Source: Spirochaetales bacterium (GTDB taxonomy: Bacteria > Spirochaetota > Spirochaetia > SZUA-6). Taken from it: a DNA stretch of 5,223 bases. Under the pieces are notes generated by a model. That model ran no database searches. It saw only the letters and a program-made list of their open reading frames with translations, and had not been told where the DNA came from. Made by a program: the position numbers and the translations under genes. Location: contig QILZ01000155.1 of the NCBI GenBank assembly GCA_003233545.1, positions 1 through 5,223 of the forward strand, given 5' to 3'. Below are positions 1 through 5,223 of the stretch, piece after piece; the stretch's first letter is position 1; every line of letters starts with the position of its first letter.

Positions 1-200
1 CAAAATTAGAATGGGCTTTAATAATTCTTGCGGCTTTTACAATTTTTGTGTCTTTTATATTTGATTTTCAAAATATCGTTCGCGGGGGATTACCGGCTCC
101 CTTTAGATGGGATATTTTTTTTAGTGGATTGATACCCGGTATAGTTGTATTTTTCCGTCGATATTATCTGACAGTTCACGGAAATAGTAAAAAAATGTAA
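1..200 (+). CDS. C-terminal end of a small integral membrane protein, 5' truncated
   Basis: The reading frame is open from the window edge (first full codon at base 3) to a TAA at 198-200, giving the last 65 residues of a protein whose start lies outside. Two hydrophobic stretches are visible, about residues 4-20 and 37-50 of the visible part. They are joined by a short loop containing NIVRGGLPAPFRWD, and the chain ends in a basic tail (FRRYY, then NSKKM). By the positive-inside rule, the tail and the N-terminal side would be cytoplasmic and the loop external. I do not recognise the family and assign no function. The gene is followed by non-coding DNA and a separate promoter, so it is probably not co-transcribed by design with the lipoprotein downstream. 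The gene call rests on the open frame and membrane-like composition. Confidence 0.6.
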   Translation, partial: KLEWALIILAAFTIFVSFIFDFQNIVRGGLPAPFRWDIFFSGLIPGIVVFFRRYYLTVHGNSKKM

Positions 201-232
201 TAAGTAATTTCGCAGCTTTTCCTCTTGGCAGT

Positions 233-250
233 CTATAGCCATATCTATAG
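233..250. repeat. Short inverted repeat CTATAG-N6-CTATAG
   Basis: Two copies of the self-complementary hexamer CTATAG (233-238 and 245-250) are separated by six bases, so they form both a direct and an inverted repeat. The site lies 32 bases after the upstream stop codon and about 28 bases before the -35 element of the lipoprotein promoter. The stem is AT-rich and no T-run follows it, so it is a poor intrinsic terminator. It could be an operator for a dimeric repressor, or chance in AT-rich DNA. Confidence 0.25.
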
Positions 251-277
251 TACCCTCCTGAAAACATTTCCATTATC

Positions 278-305
278 TTGAATAAATATATTTTTGTGTT
301 ATAAT
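278..305 (+). promoter_or_regulatory. Sigma70-type extended -10 promoter for the lipoprotein gene
   Basis: A -35 element TTGAAT (278-283) is followed by a 16-base spacer and a perfect -10 TATAAT (300-305). TG at 297-298, one base before the -10, makes an extended -10 (TGnTATAAT). The -10 overlaps the perfect palindrome TTATAATTATAA (299-310), which contains a second TATAAT at 306-311. Transcription would start near 312-318, leaving a leader of about 40 bases before the ATG at 357. Supporting evidence is the match to consensus and the position; the region is AT-rich, so some matches are expected by chance. Confidence 0.6.
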
Positions 306-356
306 TATAATTATTAAAAAGAATATTGGAATAATTAAGAAAAGGGGAATCATGAT

Positions 357-1748
357 ATGTTAAAAAGTATAATAAAATCCGGTAAAATAGCCTCTATTGT
401 TTTTCTATTGGCGTTTGTATTAAGCGGATGCCCGGCTGCGTTGTCGCCCGAAGAAACACAGCCGGAAGAAACATCTCCCGAAGAAACGCTGCCTGAAGAA
501 ACACTGCCGGACAGCAACGCTGCACTTTCCGCTCTTGTAATATCCCATGGCACTTTGTCTCCGGCTTTCAGTGCCGAAGTTACCTCATATACCACTTTTG
601 AACTGAGTACGGTTGCCTCGATTACGGTGACTCCGACTGCGGAAAGCGACGCTGCCGTGATTAAGGTAAACGGGACCATAGTAATCTCAGGAGCTCCTTC
701 GGGAAACATTAACCTTTCCGCGGGACCGGATACCATTACCATCGAAGTTACTGCTGAGGACAAAACAACAACAAATACCTATATTGTAGCGGCGTACAGT
801 GCGGTAGGTCTGCCAGGAACAGGGCAGACAACTCTCTATGTAACAGGAGATGACGGGGATCTCCAAAGAGGAGTTTCCTGGCCCGACCCTCGATTCACGG
901 ATAACAGCGACGGGACCATTACCGACAAACTTACCGGTTTAATGTGGGACCGGACAGGGGACCGGTTCAGTCAGAGCACCTGGGCGAAGGCATTCACTAA
1001 TGTGAGCAGTCTTACCCTGGCAGGCTACGGCGACTGGCGCCTTCCCGACCGCAAAGAACTGAGGAGCCTTGTAAATTACGAAGAATCAGATCAGGCAACT
1101 TGGCTGAACAATCAGGGATTCAGCAATTTGCAGGCCGATTTTTACTGGTCGTCCACTACTTATAGACCCTCTACTGGTGCCGCATGGCTTGTCGCCATGG
1201 ACAAAGGCACTGTGGGCTTCAGTGGGAAGACAACCGGTTACTATGTGCTGGCCGTGCGGTCAGGACAGACCGGAGGGGATATAAGTCTTCCCAAAACAGG
1301 GCAGACAACTCTCTATGTAACAGGAGATGACGGGGATCTTCAAAGAGGAGTTTCCTGGCCCGACCCTCGATTCACGGATAACAGCGACGGGACCATTACC
1401 GACAAACTTACCGGTCTGATGTGGGACCGGACCGGGAACCGGTTCGGTCAGAACACCTGGGTGGAGACATTCAATAACGTGAGCGGTCTTCCCCTGGCAG
1501 GCTACAGCGACTGGCGTATGCCCAATGTCACCGAACTGGAAAGTCTGATAAACGCAGAAAAGGCGGATCAGGCAGCCTGGCTGAACAATCAGGGATTCAG
1601 CAATTTGCAGGCCGACATCTACTGGTCGTCCACTACTTATGGCCAGAGTACTCTTAACGCGTGGTACGTCCATATGAGCTCCGGCAGCATTCCCTACAAC
1701 ACTAAAAGCGGTAGCAGCTATGTGCTGGCCGTGAGGTCCGGACAGTAA
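357..1748 (+). CDS. Secreted lipoprotein with cadherin-like domain and two tandem DUF1566 domains
   Basis: The 463-residue product begins with a lipoprotein signal peptide: basic start, hydrophobic core about residues 11-22, lipobox LSGC with lipidated Cys25. Residues 31-50 are four PEETx repeats, a likely acidic spacer from the membrane. Residues about 55-149 (SALVISHGTLSPAFSAEVTSYT and following) fit the cadherin-like beta-sandwich family (PF12733). Residues 155-304 and 314-463 are two gapless copies of a DUF1566/Lcl_C-type domain (PF07603), with FTDNSDGTITDKLTGLMWD, GDWRLP/SDWRMP, YWSSTTY and YVLAVRSGQ landmarks. The fold is C-type-lectin-like, suggesting ligand or surface binding; the ligand is unknown. 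The start is ATG 357, preceded by AGGGG at 343-347 with 9 bases spacing; an ATG at 352 hits a stop after three codons. A nearby promoter and the 130-base gap downstream suggest a single-gene unit. The near-identical domains with one divergent tract are the oddity. Domain calls are by eye. Confidence 0.92.
   Translation: MLKSIIKSGKIASIVFLLAFVLSGCPAALSPEETQPEETSPEETLPEETLPDSNAALSALVISHGTLSPAFSAEVTSYTTFELSTVASITVTPTAESDAAVIKVNGTIVISGAPSGNINLSAGPDTITIEVTAEDKTTTNTYIVAAYSAVGLPGTGQTTLYVTGDDGDLQRGVSWPDPRFTDNSDGTITDKLTGLMWDRTGDRFSQSTWAKAFTNVSSLTLAGYGDWRLPDRKELRSLVNYEESDQATWLNNQGFSNLQADFYWSSTTYRPSTGAAWLVAMDKGTVGFSGKTTGYYVLAVRSGQTGGDISLPKTGQTTLYVTGDDGDLQRGVSWPDPRFTDNSDGTITDKLTGLMWDRTGNRFGQNTWVETFNNVSGLPLAGYSDWRMPNVTELESLINAEKADQAAWLNNQGFSNLQADIYWSSTTYGQSTLNAWYVHMSSGSIPYNTKSGSSYVLAVRSGQ
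447..506 (+). repeat. Four 15-base tandem repeats encoding PEETx
   Basis: Four consecutive 15-base units (447-461, 462-476, 477-491, 492-506) encode PEETQ, PEETS, PEETL and PEETL. The GAAGAAAC core is conserved in every unit, while the proline codon and the fifth codon vary. The array sits directly after the lipidated cysteine region and gives a proline- and glutamate-rich tether. Because the unit is a multiple of three, slippage would change tether length without shifting frame. Confidence 0.85.
819..1268 (+). repeat. DUF1566 domain repeat, copy 1 (150 codons)
   Basis: This is the first of two in-frame 450-base copies with a period of 477 bases; a 27-base linker encoding TGGDISLPK separates them. 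It aligns with copy 2 without gaps. My hand counts of mismatches by block are 3/137 (819-955), 35/133 (956-1088), 5/75 (1089-1163), 44/78 (1164-1241) and 2/27 (1242-1268). Near identity in the first, third and last blocks includes synonymous sites, which implies recent duplication or gene conversion. The 1164-1241 block is the hypervariable tract. Confidence 0.9.
1296..1745 (+). repeat. DUF1566 domain repeat, copy 2 (150 codons)
   Basis: This second copy ends one codon before the stop, so the protein terminates with the YVLAVRSGQ motif that also closes copy 1. Its tract equivalent to the hypervariable block is 1641-1718. There, 18 of 26 residues differ from copy 1, while S, T, A, W, V, M, G and K stay fixed as a scaffold at tract positions 3, 4, 7, 8, 10, 12, 15 and 22. 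Confidence 0.9.
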
Positions 1749-1752
1749 ATTA

Positions 1753-1803
1753 TTCGGTTATTTGCAGGAACGGACCGAAGCAAGGGCACAACTCTGCAGT
1801 GCC
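1753..1803. repeat. Two modest inverted repeats just after the lipoprotein stop
   Basis: TTCGGT (1753-1758) pairs with ACCGAA (1774-1779) across a 15-base loop, and GGCAC (1785-1789) pairs with GTGCC (1799-1803) across a 9-base loop. Neither is followed by a T-run, so they are not convincing intrinsic terminators. They could stabilise the 3' end of the lipoprotein transcript or be chance. The rest of the 1749-1878 gap shows no gene. Confidence 0.3.
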
Positions 1804-1838
1804 GGCGGAACAGACTAAAAACAGCATCCGTACTGCTC

Positions 1839-1866
1839 TTTACTGATTTTAATTAATATATATAAT
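1839..1866 (+). promoter_or_regulatory. Possible promoter for the regulator-kinase-TRAP operon, with a very short leader
   Basis: TTTACT (1839-1844, four of six matches to TTGACA), a 16-base spacer and a perfect TATAAT (1861-1866) form a sigma70-like promoter ending only 12 bases before the ATG at 1879. Transcription would start around 1872-1874, leaving a leader of about 5-7 bases. No Shine-Dalgarno sequence is visible before this ATG, which fits a nearly leaderless message. The surrounding DNA is almost pure A/T, so the -10 match could be chance, and read-through from the lipoprotein gene is an alternative. Confidence 0.35.
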
Positions 1867-1878
1867 TCAATCAGTTAT

Positions 1879-3228
1879 ATGGGAAAAAAAGAAAAGATAC
1901 TTTTAGTGGATGATGATACTACTGCCCTGGCACTTCTTTCCGAGGTACTGGAAGAAAAGGGATATGAAGTAGAAACATCCTCCGATGTGGATAAGGCAAT
2001 TGAAAAACTAAACCGCTCCGGTTACGAGGTAATTATTGCAGACCTTAAAATGCCGGGCAGATCGGGGATGGACCTGTTGCACTACACGGTAAAGAACTTC
2101 TCCGAGATACCGCTTATAATGTTAACAGCGTACGGGACAATCCAGAATGCTGTAAAGGCCCTTAAAGAAGGAGCATTCGATTACATCGCAAAACCCGTGC
2201 GGATAGACGAGCTTTCCATAGTACTTCGCAAAGCTATCAATCATAAAAAACTCCGGGAACAGAATATATTTTTGAAAAAAGAACTTCAAAAATTAGACGA
2301 TTTTCTTTATATAACAAACAACAGCGGGTTCTCTAAAATATTCGATACAATCGAAAATATAAAGGACCTCCGGACGACAATACTTCTGCAGGGAGAATCC
2401 GGAACCGGCAAAGAGGTTATCGCCCGGTATATCCATACAATGGGGCATCGGTCTTCAGGCTCATTTGTCCCTATAAACTGCGGGGCAATACCTGAGAATC
2501 TCATAGAATCGGAACTCTTCGGCTATGAAAAAGGAGCCTTTACGGATGCGAAAAAAAGAACCATGGGGAAACTGGAAATTGCGGACGGAGGCACATTGTT
2601 CTTAGACGAAATAGATGAACTGTCACCTAAAGCCCAGGTAGCACTCCTTAGATTTCTCCAGGAGAAAGAGATTACGCCTTTAGGTTCCACAAGAAGAATA
2701 TCCCTTAATGTCCGGATTATCACGGCTACAAACAAGGACCTTAAGGAACTTGTTAAACAGAAAGATTTCAGGGACGATTTGTTTTACAGGATAAATGTCA
2801 TGCCTGTTTATATTCCTCCTTTAAGGGAAAGAAAAGAGGATATTCTCCCCCTTGCCGAATGGTACGTCGACAAATTCAGCCATGAGTACAATAAGAGGGT
2901 AAAACGAATATCAAAGCAGGCAAAAGAACTGCTGTTAACATACAACTGGCCGGGGAATATAAGGGAACTTAGAAACTCGATAGAGAGGGCTGTAATTATA
3001 TGTAAGGAGGAAGAAATTCCTCAGGAAGCATTTCACTTAGAGCCGGACAGGGAGAGCGAACCGGACTTTTCAAAAATAGGAATTCTTCCCTTAAAAGAGC
3101 TGGAAAACCGGTATATTCACTGGGTTTTAAGCGGTTTAGACGGGAATAAAACGTTAACGGCCTCAAAATTATGCATTTCCGTAAGAGGCTTAAGATACAA
3201 ATTACAAAATGAAGAAGATACGAACTAA
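1879..3228 (+). CDS. Sigma54-dependent response regulator, NtrC/AtoC/DctD type
   Basis: The 449-residue product has the full NtrC-family layout. The receiver domain is about residues 5-120, with acidic pocket D12/D13, phosphoacceptor D55, T83 and K105. The AAA+ domain is about 145-375: Walker A GESGTGKE at 172-179, sigma54-contact loop GAFTDA at 219-224, Walker B GTLFLDE at 238-244, ATN at 283-285, arginine-finger candidates R298 and R304, and WPGNIRELRN at 357-366. A Fis-type helix-turn-helix lies about 424-443. It should bind an enhancer and use ATP to open sigma54 promoters when phosphorylated by the kinase encoded next. ATG 1879 is the only start that keeps the first receiver strand (KILLVDDD), although no Shine-Dalgarno is visible. 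The loop has Asp where the canonical motif has Gly. Its exact targets and the best subfamily name cannot be read from sequence alone. Confidence 0.95.
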   Translation: MGKKEKILLVDDDTTALALLSEVLEEKGYEVETSSDVDKAIEKLNRSGYEVIIADLKMPGRSGMDLLHYTVKNFSEIPLIMLTAYGTIQNAVKALKEGAFDYIAKPVRIDELSIVLRKAINHKKLREQNIFLKKELQKLDDFLYITNNSGFSKIFDTIENIKDLRTTILLQGESGTGKEVIARYIHTMGHRSSGSFVPINCGAIPENLIESELFGYEKGAFTDAKKRTMGKLEIADGGTLFLDEIDELSPKAQVALLRFLQEKEITPLGSTRRISLNVRIITATNKDLKELVKQKDFRDDLFYRINVMPVYIPPLRERKEDILPLAEWYVDKFSHEYNKRVKRISKQAKELLLTYNWPGNIRELRNSIERAVIICKEEEIPQEAFHLEPDRESEPDFSKIGILPLKELENRYIHWVLSGLDGNKTLTASKLCISVRGLRYKLQNEEDTN

Positions 3229-4894
3229 GTTTTTCCTGATATCTTTTATTCCCGTACTGTTTATATATGCAACGATAGGCGTAACGGGGCTGGTATACGT
3301 AAATAAATACTACTTTAATCAGGCAATAACTCAGAAGAGCAATGAAATTAAAAACATCTCCAGAGCTATCAATGACTGGCTCATCTCGAGAATATCGGAA
3401 GTAATTCAGATATCCGACGTCCCATCACTCAAAGAAAATGACAGCAGCATTATTAAGACTTATTTAAAAAACTGGCGTTATAGACTGGCGTTTATCTATT
3501 CGGATATATACCTGATAGATCTTAAGGGCCGCTACTGGAACTCCGGCGGTAAAACGGGATACCTGGACAGCAGGGTTTTTATTTCCTACTTTACAGGGGG
3601 AATACCGAGGTATTTCTATATGGGCCCGGCACTCGGTGAACCGGCTTTCAGAGGATTCGAGGTAGTGGCTGCGCCTGTTAAATCCAATAAAAAGATAACC
3701 GGTATTCTTGCAGGGGTAATACCGATCGATGTCATAAGCAGGATGATAGGTTTTTTTACATTTTCAGAGTTTGATTCTTACATGCTTGTCGATCAGTTTG
3801 GTTACATTATTGCCCACTCGGATAGAAAACTCGTTGGCAAAAGGGAGAGAGATGCATACGGAAGAGAGTTTACCAGGCTGACGGAGTACAAAGGCGGCAT
3901 GGTATTTGTAAATGTGTTAAAAACCACCTGGAAATTCGTTACATTTCAGCCTAAAAACACACTTCTTCTTCCCATGAAAAGAATAAACTCGATTGTCATA
4001 TTTATACTTGTCACCATACTGGTAATTATTCTGCTTATTTCATATGTCTCCGCTTCAAAAATCGTTAAACCCATTCTGGGACTAACAAGGGGTGTCGAAA
4101 AAATTATGGCCGGGGATTACAGACAGCATATTAATATAACAACGGAAGATGAGATGAAAACTCTTGCGGATAGTTTTAACAGGCTAAGCGACAGAATGAT
4201 TCAGATAAGAACAGATGACAGGTTCATTTTTCTGGGGCACATCTCTGCAAGAATGGCACATGAAATGAGAAAACCCCTCCATATAATTCAGCTTGCATCC
4301 CAGGCTATGCTGACAAAAAAAGAATACATCCGGAGGCATACGGATCTTATATTAAAAGAGGTCGAAAATGCTGACAGGTTTCTTAAAGAGATGTTGAATT
4401 TTGCCAGGCCGGAGATGTTAAACCTCCAGAGGTATTCGCTTTCGAATCTCTGGGAAAAGATTCTCCCAAAATACAAACTCATAGCGGAAAATCTCGATAT
4501 TAAACTTGAATACGTAACAATCAATAACATCCCCGAGTTATATATAGACATTATCAAGATAGAAGAGGTCTTTTCCAATCTTTTAAACAATGCCTTCGAT
4601 GCTGCAATTTCCGCCATACGCAGTGGTAAACTAAAATCGGAGGAAGCGGTTGTTTCCGTAAAGCTCGAGTTTAAACAGGAACAGGGAATATTTATTGTAA
4701 TAACAGATTCGGGTGAGGGTTTCGAAGAGGATAAAATCGACAGGTTATTAGATCCATACTATACTACAAAGGATAACGGTACGGGACTCGGCCTTTCCAT
4801 CTCTTACAGGATACTGACAACGCATGGTGCCGGGATTTCACTGAGGAATACAAGAGAAGGGCACGGAGAGGTCGAAATTATATTTCCGGTATAG
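3209..4894 (+). CDS. Membrane sensor histidine kinase, probable Cache-HAMP-HisKA-HATPase
   Basis: The 561-residue product has one transmembrane helix at about 8-31 and a second at about 261-281. They enclose a roughly 230-residue extracytoplasmic sensor that looks like a double-Cache domain (YLIDLKGRYW near 101-110, AGVIPIDVIS near 168-177, MLVDQFGYIIAHS near 192-204). A HAMP domain follows at about 282-330, then HisKA with phosphorylated H351 in HEMRKP (351-356). The ATPase domain shows N box NLLNNAFDA (457-465), G1 DSGEGF (500-505) and G2 GTGLGL (524-529). It lacks a PAS domain, as in some DctB/ZraS-like kinases. The ATG lies inside the regulator gene with a 20-base overlap in another frame and no clear Shine-Dalgarno, so translation is probably coupled. 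It is the cognate kinase by position. Lysine at H+4, where Asn or Thr is usual, is unusual. The sensed ligand is unknown; a small carboxylate or amino acid would fit Cache sensors and the neighbouring TRAP gene. Confidence 0.93.
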   Translation: MKKIRTKFFLISFIPVLFIYATIGVTGLVYVNKYYFNQAITQKSNEIKNISRAINDWLISRISEVIQISDVPSLKENDSSIIKTYLKNWRYRLAFIYSDIYLIDLKGRYWNSGGKTGYLDSRVFISYFTGGIPRYFYMGPALGEPAFRGFEVVAAPVKSNKKITGILAGVIPIDVISRMIGFFTFSEFDSYMLVDQFGYIIAHSDRKLVGKRERDAYGREFTRLTEYKGGMVFVNVLKTTWKFVTFQPKNTLLLPMKRINSIVIFILVTILVIILLISYVSASKIVKPILGLTRGVEKIMAGDYRQHINITTEDEMKTLADSFNRLSDRMIQIRTDDRFIFLGHISARMAHEMRKPLHIIQLASQAMLTKKEYIRRHTDLILKEVENADRFLKEMLNFARPEMLNLQRYSLSNLWEKILPKYKLIAENLDIKLEYVTINNIPELYIDIIKIEEVFSNLLNNAFDAAISAIRSGKLKSEEAVVSVKLEFKQEQGIFIVITDSGEGFEEDKIDRLLDPYYTTKDNGTGLGLSISYRILTTHGAGISLRNTREGHGEVEIIFPV

Positions 4895-4915
4895 ATATTT
4901 TACAGAGGTGACAAC

Positions 4916-4920
4916 AGGAG
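4916..4920 (+). promoter_or_regulatory. Shine-Dalgarno that decides the GTG start of the TRAP binding protein
   Basis: AGGAG at 4916-4920 lies seven bases before GTG at 4928-4930. This supports the GTG over the first in-frame ATG at 4979, which would fall inside the hydrophobic signal segment. It is the best ribosome-binding site of the three operon genes, which suggests that the binding protein is made in excess of the regulators. Confidence 0.7.
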
Positions 4921-4927
4921 AATTTTA

Positions 4928-5223
4928 GTGCCTGATTTATCAAAAAAGACAATTATTATCTTTGCAGTACTTGTACCTATGTTAATATTACCCCTCATCT
5001 ATATGAGCAGTGCAGGCCGGAGAGAAGAGAAAAAAATAGTACTTAAGGCTGCCGATGATCACGAACTGACATATCCGACTACCCAGGGACTCTTAAAAAT
5101 GGCGGAGCTTTTAAAGAGATGGTCGCACGGGAGGATAACAATGATAGTTTATCCGTCGGCACAGCTCGGTTCGGAAAGAGAAACAATTAAGAAGACAAGA
5201 GACGGAGAGATAGATATAAACAG
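4928..5223 (+). CDS. dctP: TRAP transporter substrate-binding protein (DctP family), 3' truncated
   Basis: The first 98 codons are visible before the window ends. After a short basic start comes a hydrophobic segment at about residues 8-25 (IIIFAVLVPMLILPLIY), then SSAGRREEKK. This is a signal peptide with possible cleavage after SSA, or an uncleaved anchor; there is no lipobox cysteine. The mature part opens with IVLKAADDHELTYPTTQGLL, then MAELLKRWSHGRITMIVYPS and AQLGSERETI. This is the typical N-terminal lobe of DctP-type TRAP solute receptors, which capture organic acids outside the membrane and pass them to a DctQ/DctM permease. It follows the kinase gene by 33 bases, so it is probably in the same operon; permease genes are expected downstream. 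The ligand-binding arginine region lies beyond the window, so the substrate is open. The symbol denotes the family, not a proven dicarboxylate specificity. Confidence 0.9.
   Translation, partial: MPDLSKKTIIIFAVLVPMLILPLIYMSSAGRREEKKIVLKAADDHELTYPTTQGLLKMAELLKRWSHGRITMIVYPSAQLGSERETIKKTRDGEIDIN

Noticed and set aside
227..239. Possible sigma54 promoter (TGGCAG followed by GC) upstream of the lipoprotein
   Set aside because: The GG and GC elements are nine bases apart rather than ten and the -12 side is not TTGC; the extended -10 sigma70 promoter downstream is far better.
350..763. Minus-strand ORF of 137 codons opposite the lipoprotein N-terminus
   Set aside because: Its SSG-rich repeat is only the reverse reading of the PEETx array, and it has no domain signal; the plus-strand frame has a lipobox, promoter and ribosome-binding site.
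1260..1673. Minus-strand ORF of 137 codons opposite the second DUF1566 copy
   Set aside because: It is a shadow of a well-supported domain, with no recognisable motif.
1753..1803. Hairpins after the lipoprotein as an intrinsic terminator or as a DGR-type downstream hairpin
   Set aside because: Stems are only 5-6 bp with loops of 9-15 bases and no T-run; the hairpins described downstream of DGR variable regions have longer stems and small loops.
1749..1878. DGR template repeat or reverse transcriptase in the gap after the lipoprotein
   Set aside because: The 130-base gap shows no similarity to the repeat ends and is far too short to encode a reverse transcriptase; no other part of the window does either.
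2307..2735. Two short minus-strand ORFs inside the response regulator gene
   Set aside because: They lie opposite the conserved AAA+ motifs, whose conservation explains the open frames.
4288..4617. Minus-strand ORF of 109 codons inside the kinase gene
   Set aside because: It is opposite the HisKA and N-box region and has no independent coding support.

Overview
The window reads as a piece of a bacterial chromosome with moderate-to-low G+C and AT-rich intergenic stretches. All recognisable genes lie on the plus strand. A lipoprotein combining a cadherin-like domain with DUF1566 domains, an NtrC-type two-component system and a TRAP-type solute-binding protein would suit an anaerobic Gram-negative-type bacterium. 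Spirochaetota is my best guess, but it rests on gene style only and is low confidence.

Layout. (1) Positions 1-200 hold the 3' end of a small membrane protein of unknown function. (2) Positions 201-356 are non-coding, with a short inverted repeat and a good extended -10 promoter. (3) Positions 357-1748 encode a secreted lipoprotein: lipobox signal peptide, four PEETx pentapeptide repeats, one cadherin-like beta-sandwich domain and two tandem 150-residue DUF1566 (C-type-lectin-like) domains. (4) Positions 1749-1878 are non-coding, with two modest inverted repeats and an AT-rich possible promoter very close to the next start. (5) Positions 1879-3228 encode a sigma54-dependent response regulator (REC, AAA+, Fis-type HTH). 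(6) Positions 3209-4894 encode its partner membrane histidine kinase (probable Cache sensor, HAMP, HisKA, HATPase), overlapping the regulator by 20 bases. (7) Positions 4928-5223 hold the start of a TRAP transporter substrate-binding protein (DctP family), cut by the window end.

Genes 5 to 7 look like one operon. In the likely model the kinase senses a small solute outside the membrane, phosphorylates the enhancer-binding protein, and sigma54-dependent transcription follows, plausibly of uptake genes such as the TRAP system next door. This recalls DctB/DctD control of dicarboxylate uptake, but the substrate cannot be read from the sequence, and I found no convincing sigma54 promoter in the window.

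The most unusual signal is in the lipoprotein. Its two DUF1566 copies align without gaps and are nearly identical in DNA over long blocks (3 differences in 137 bases at the front). One sharply bounded 78-base tract near the C-terminus differs at 44 positions. This resembles the variable region of diversity-generating retroelement target proteins. However, no reverse transcriptase or template repeat is visible here, and the substitution pattern does not fit a single shared template well. Two motif substitutions in the signalling pair, GAFTDA for GAFTGA and HEMRK for HExxN/T, also deserve attention.
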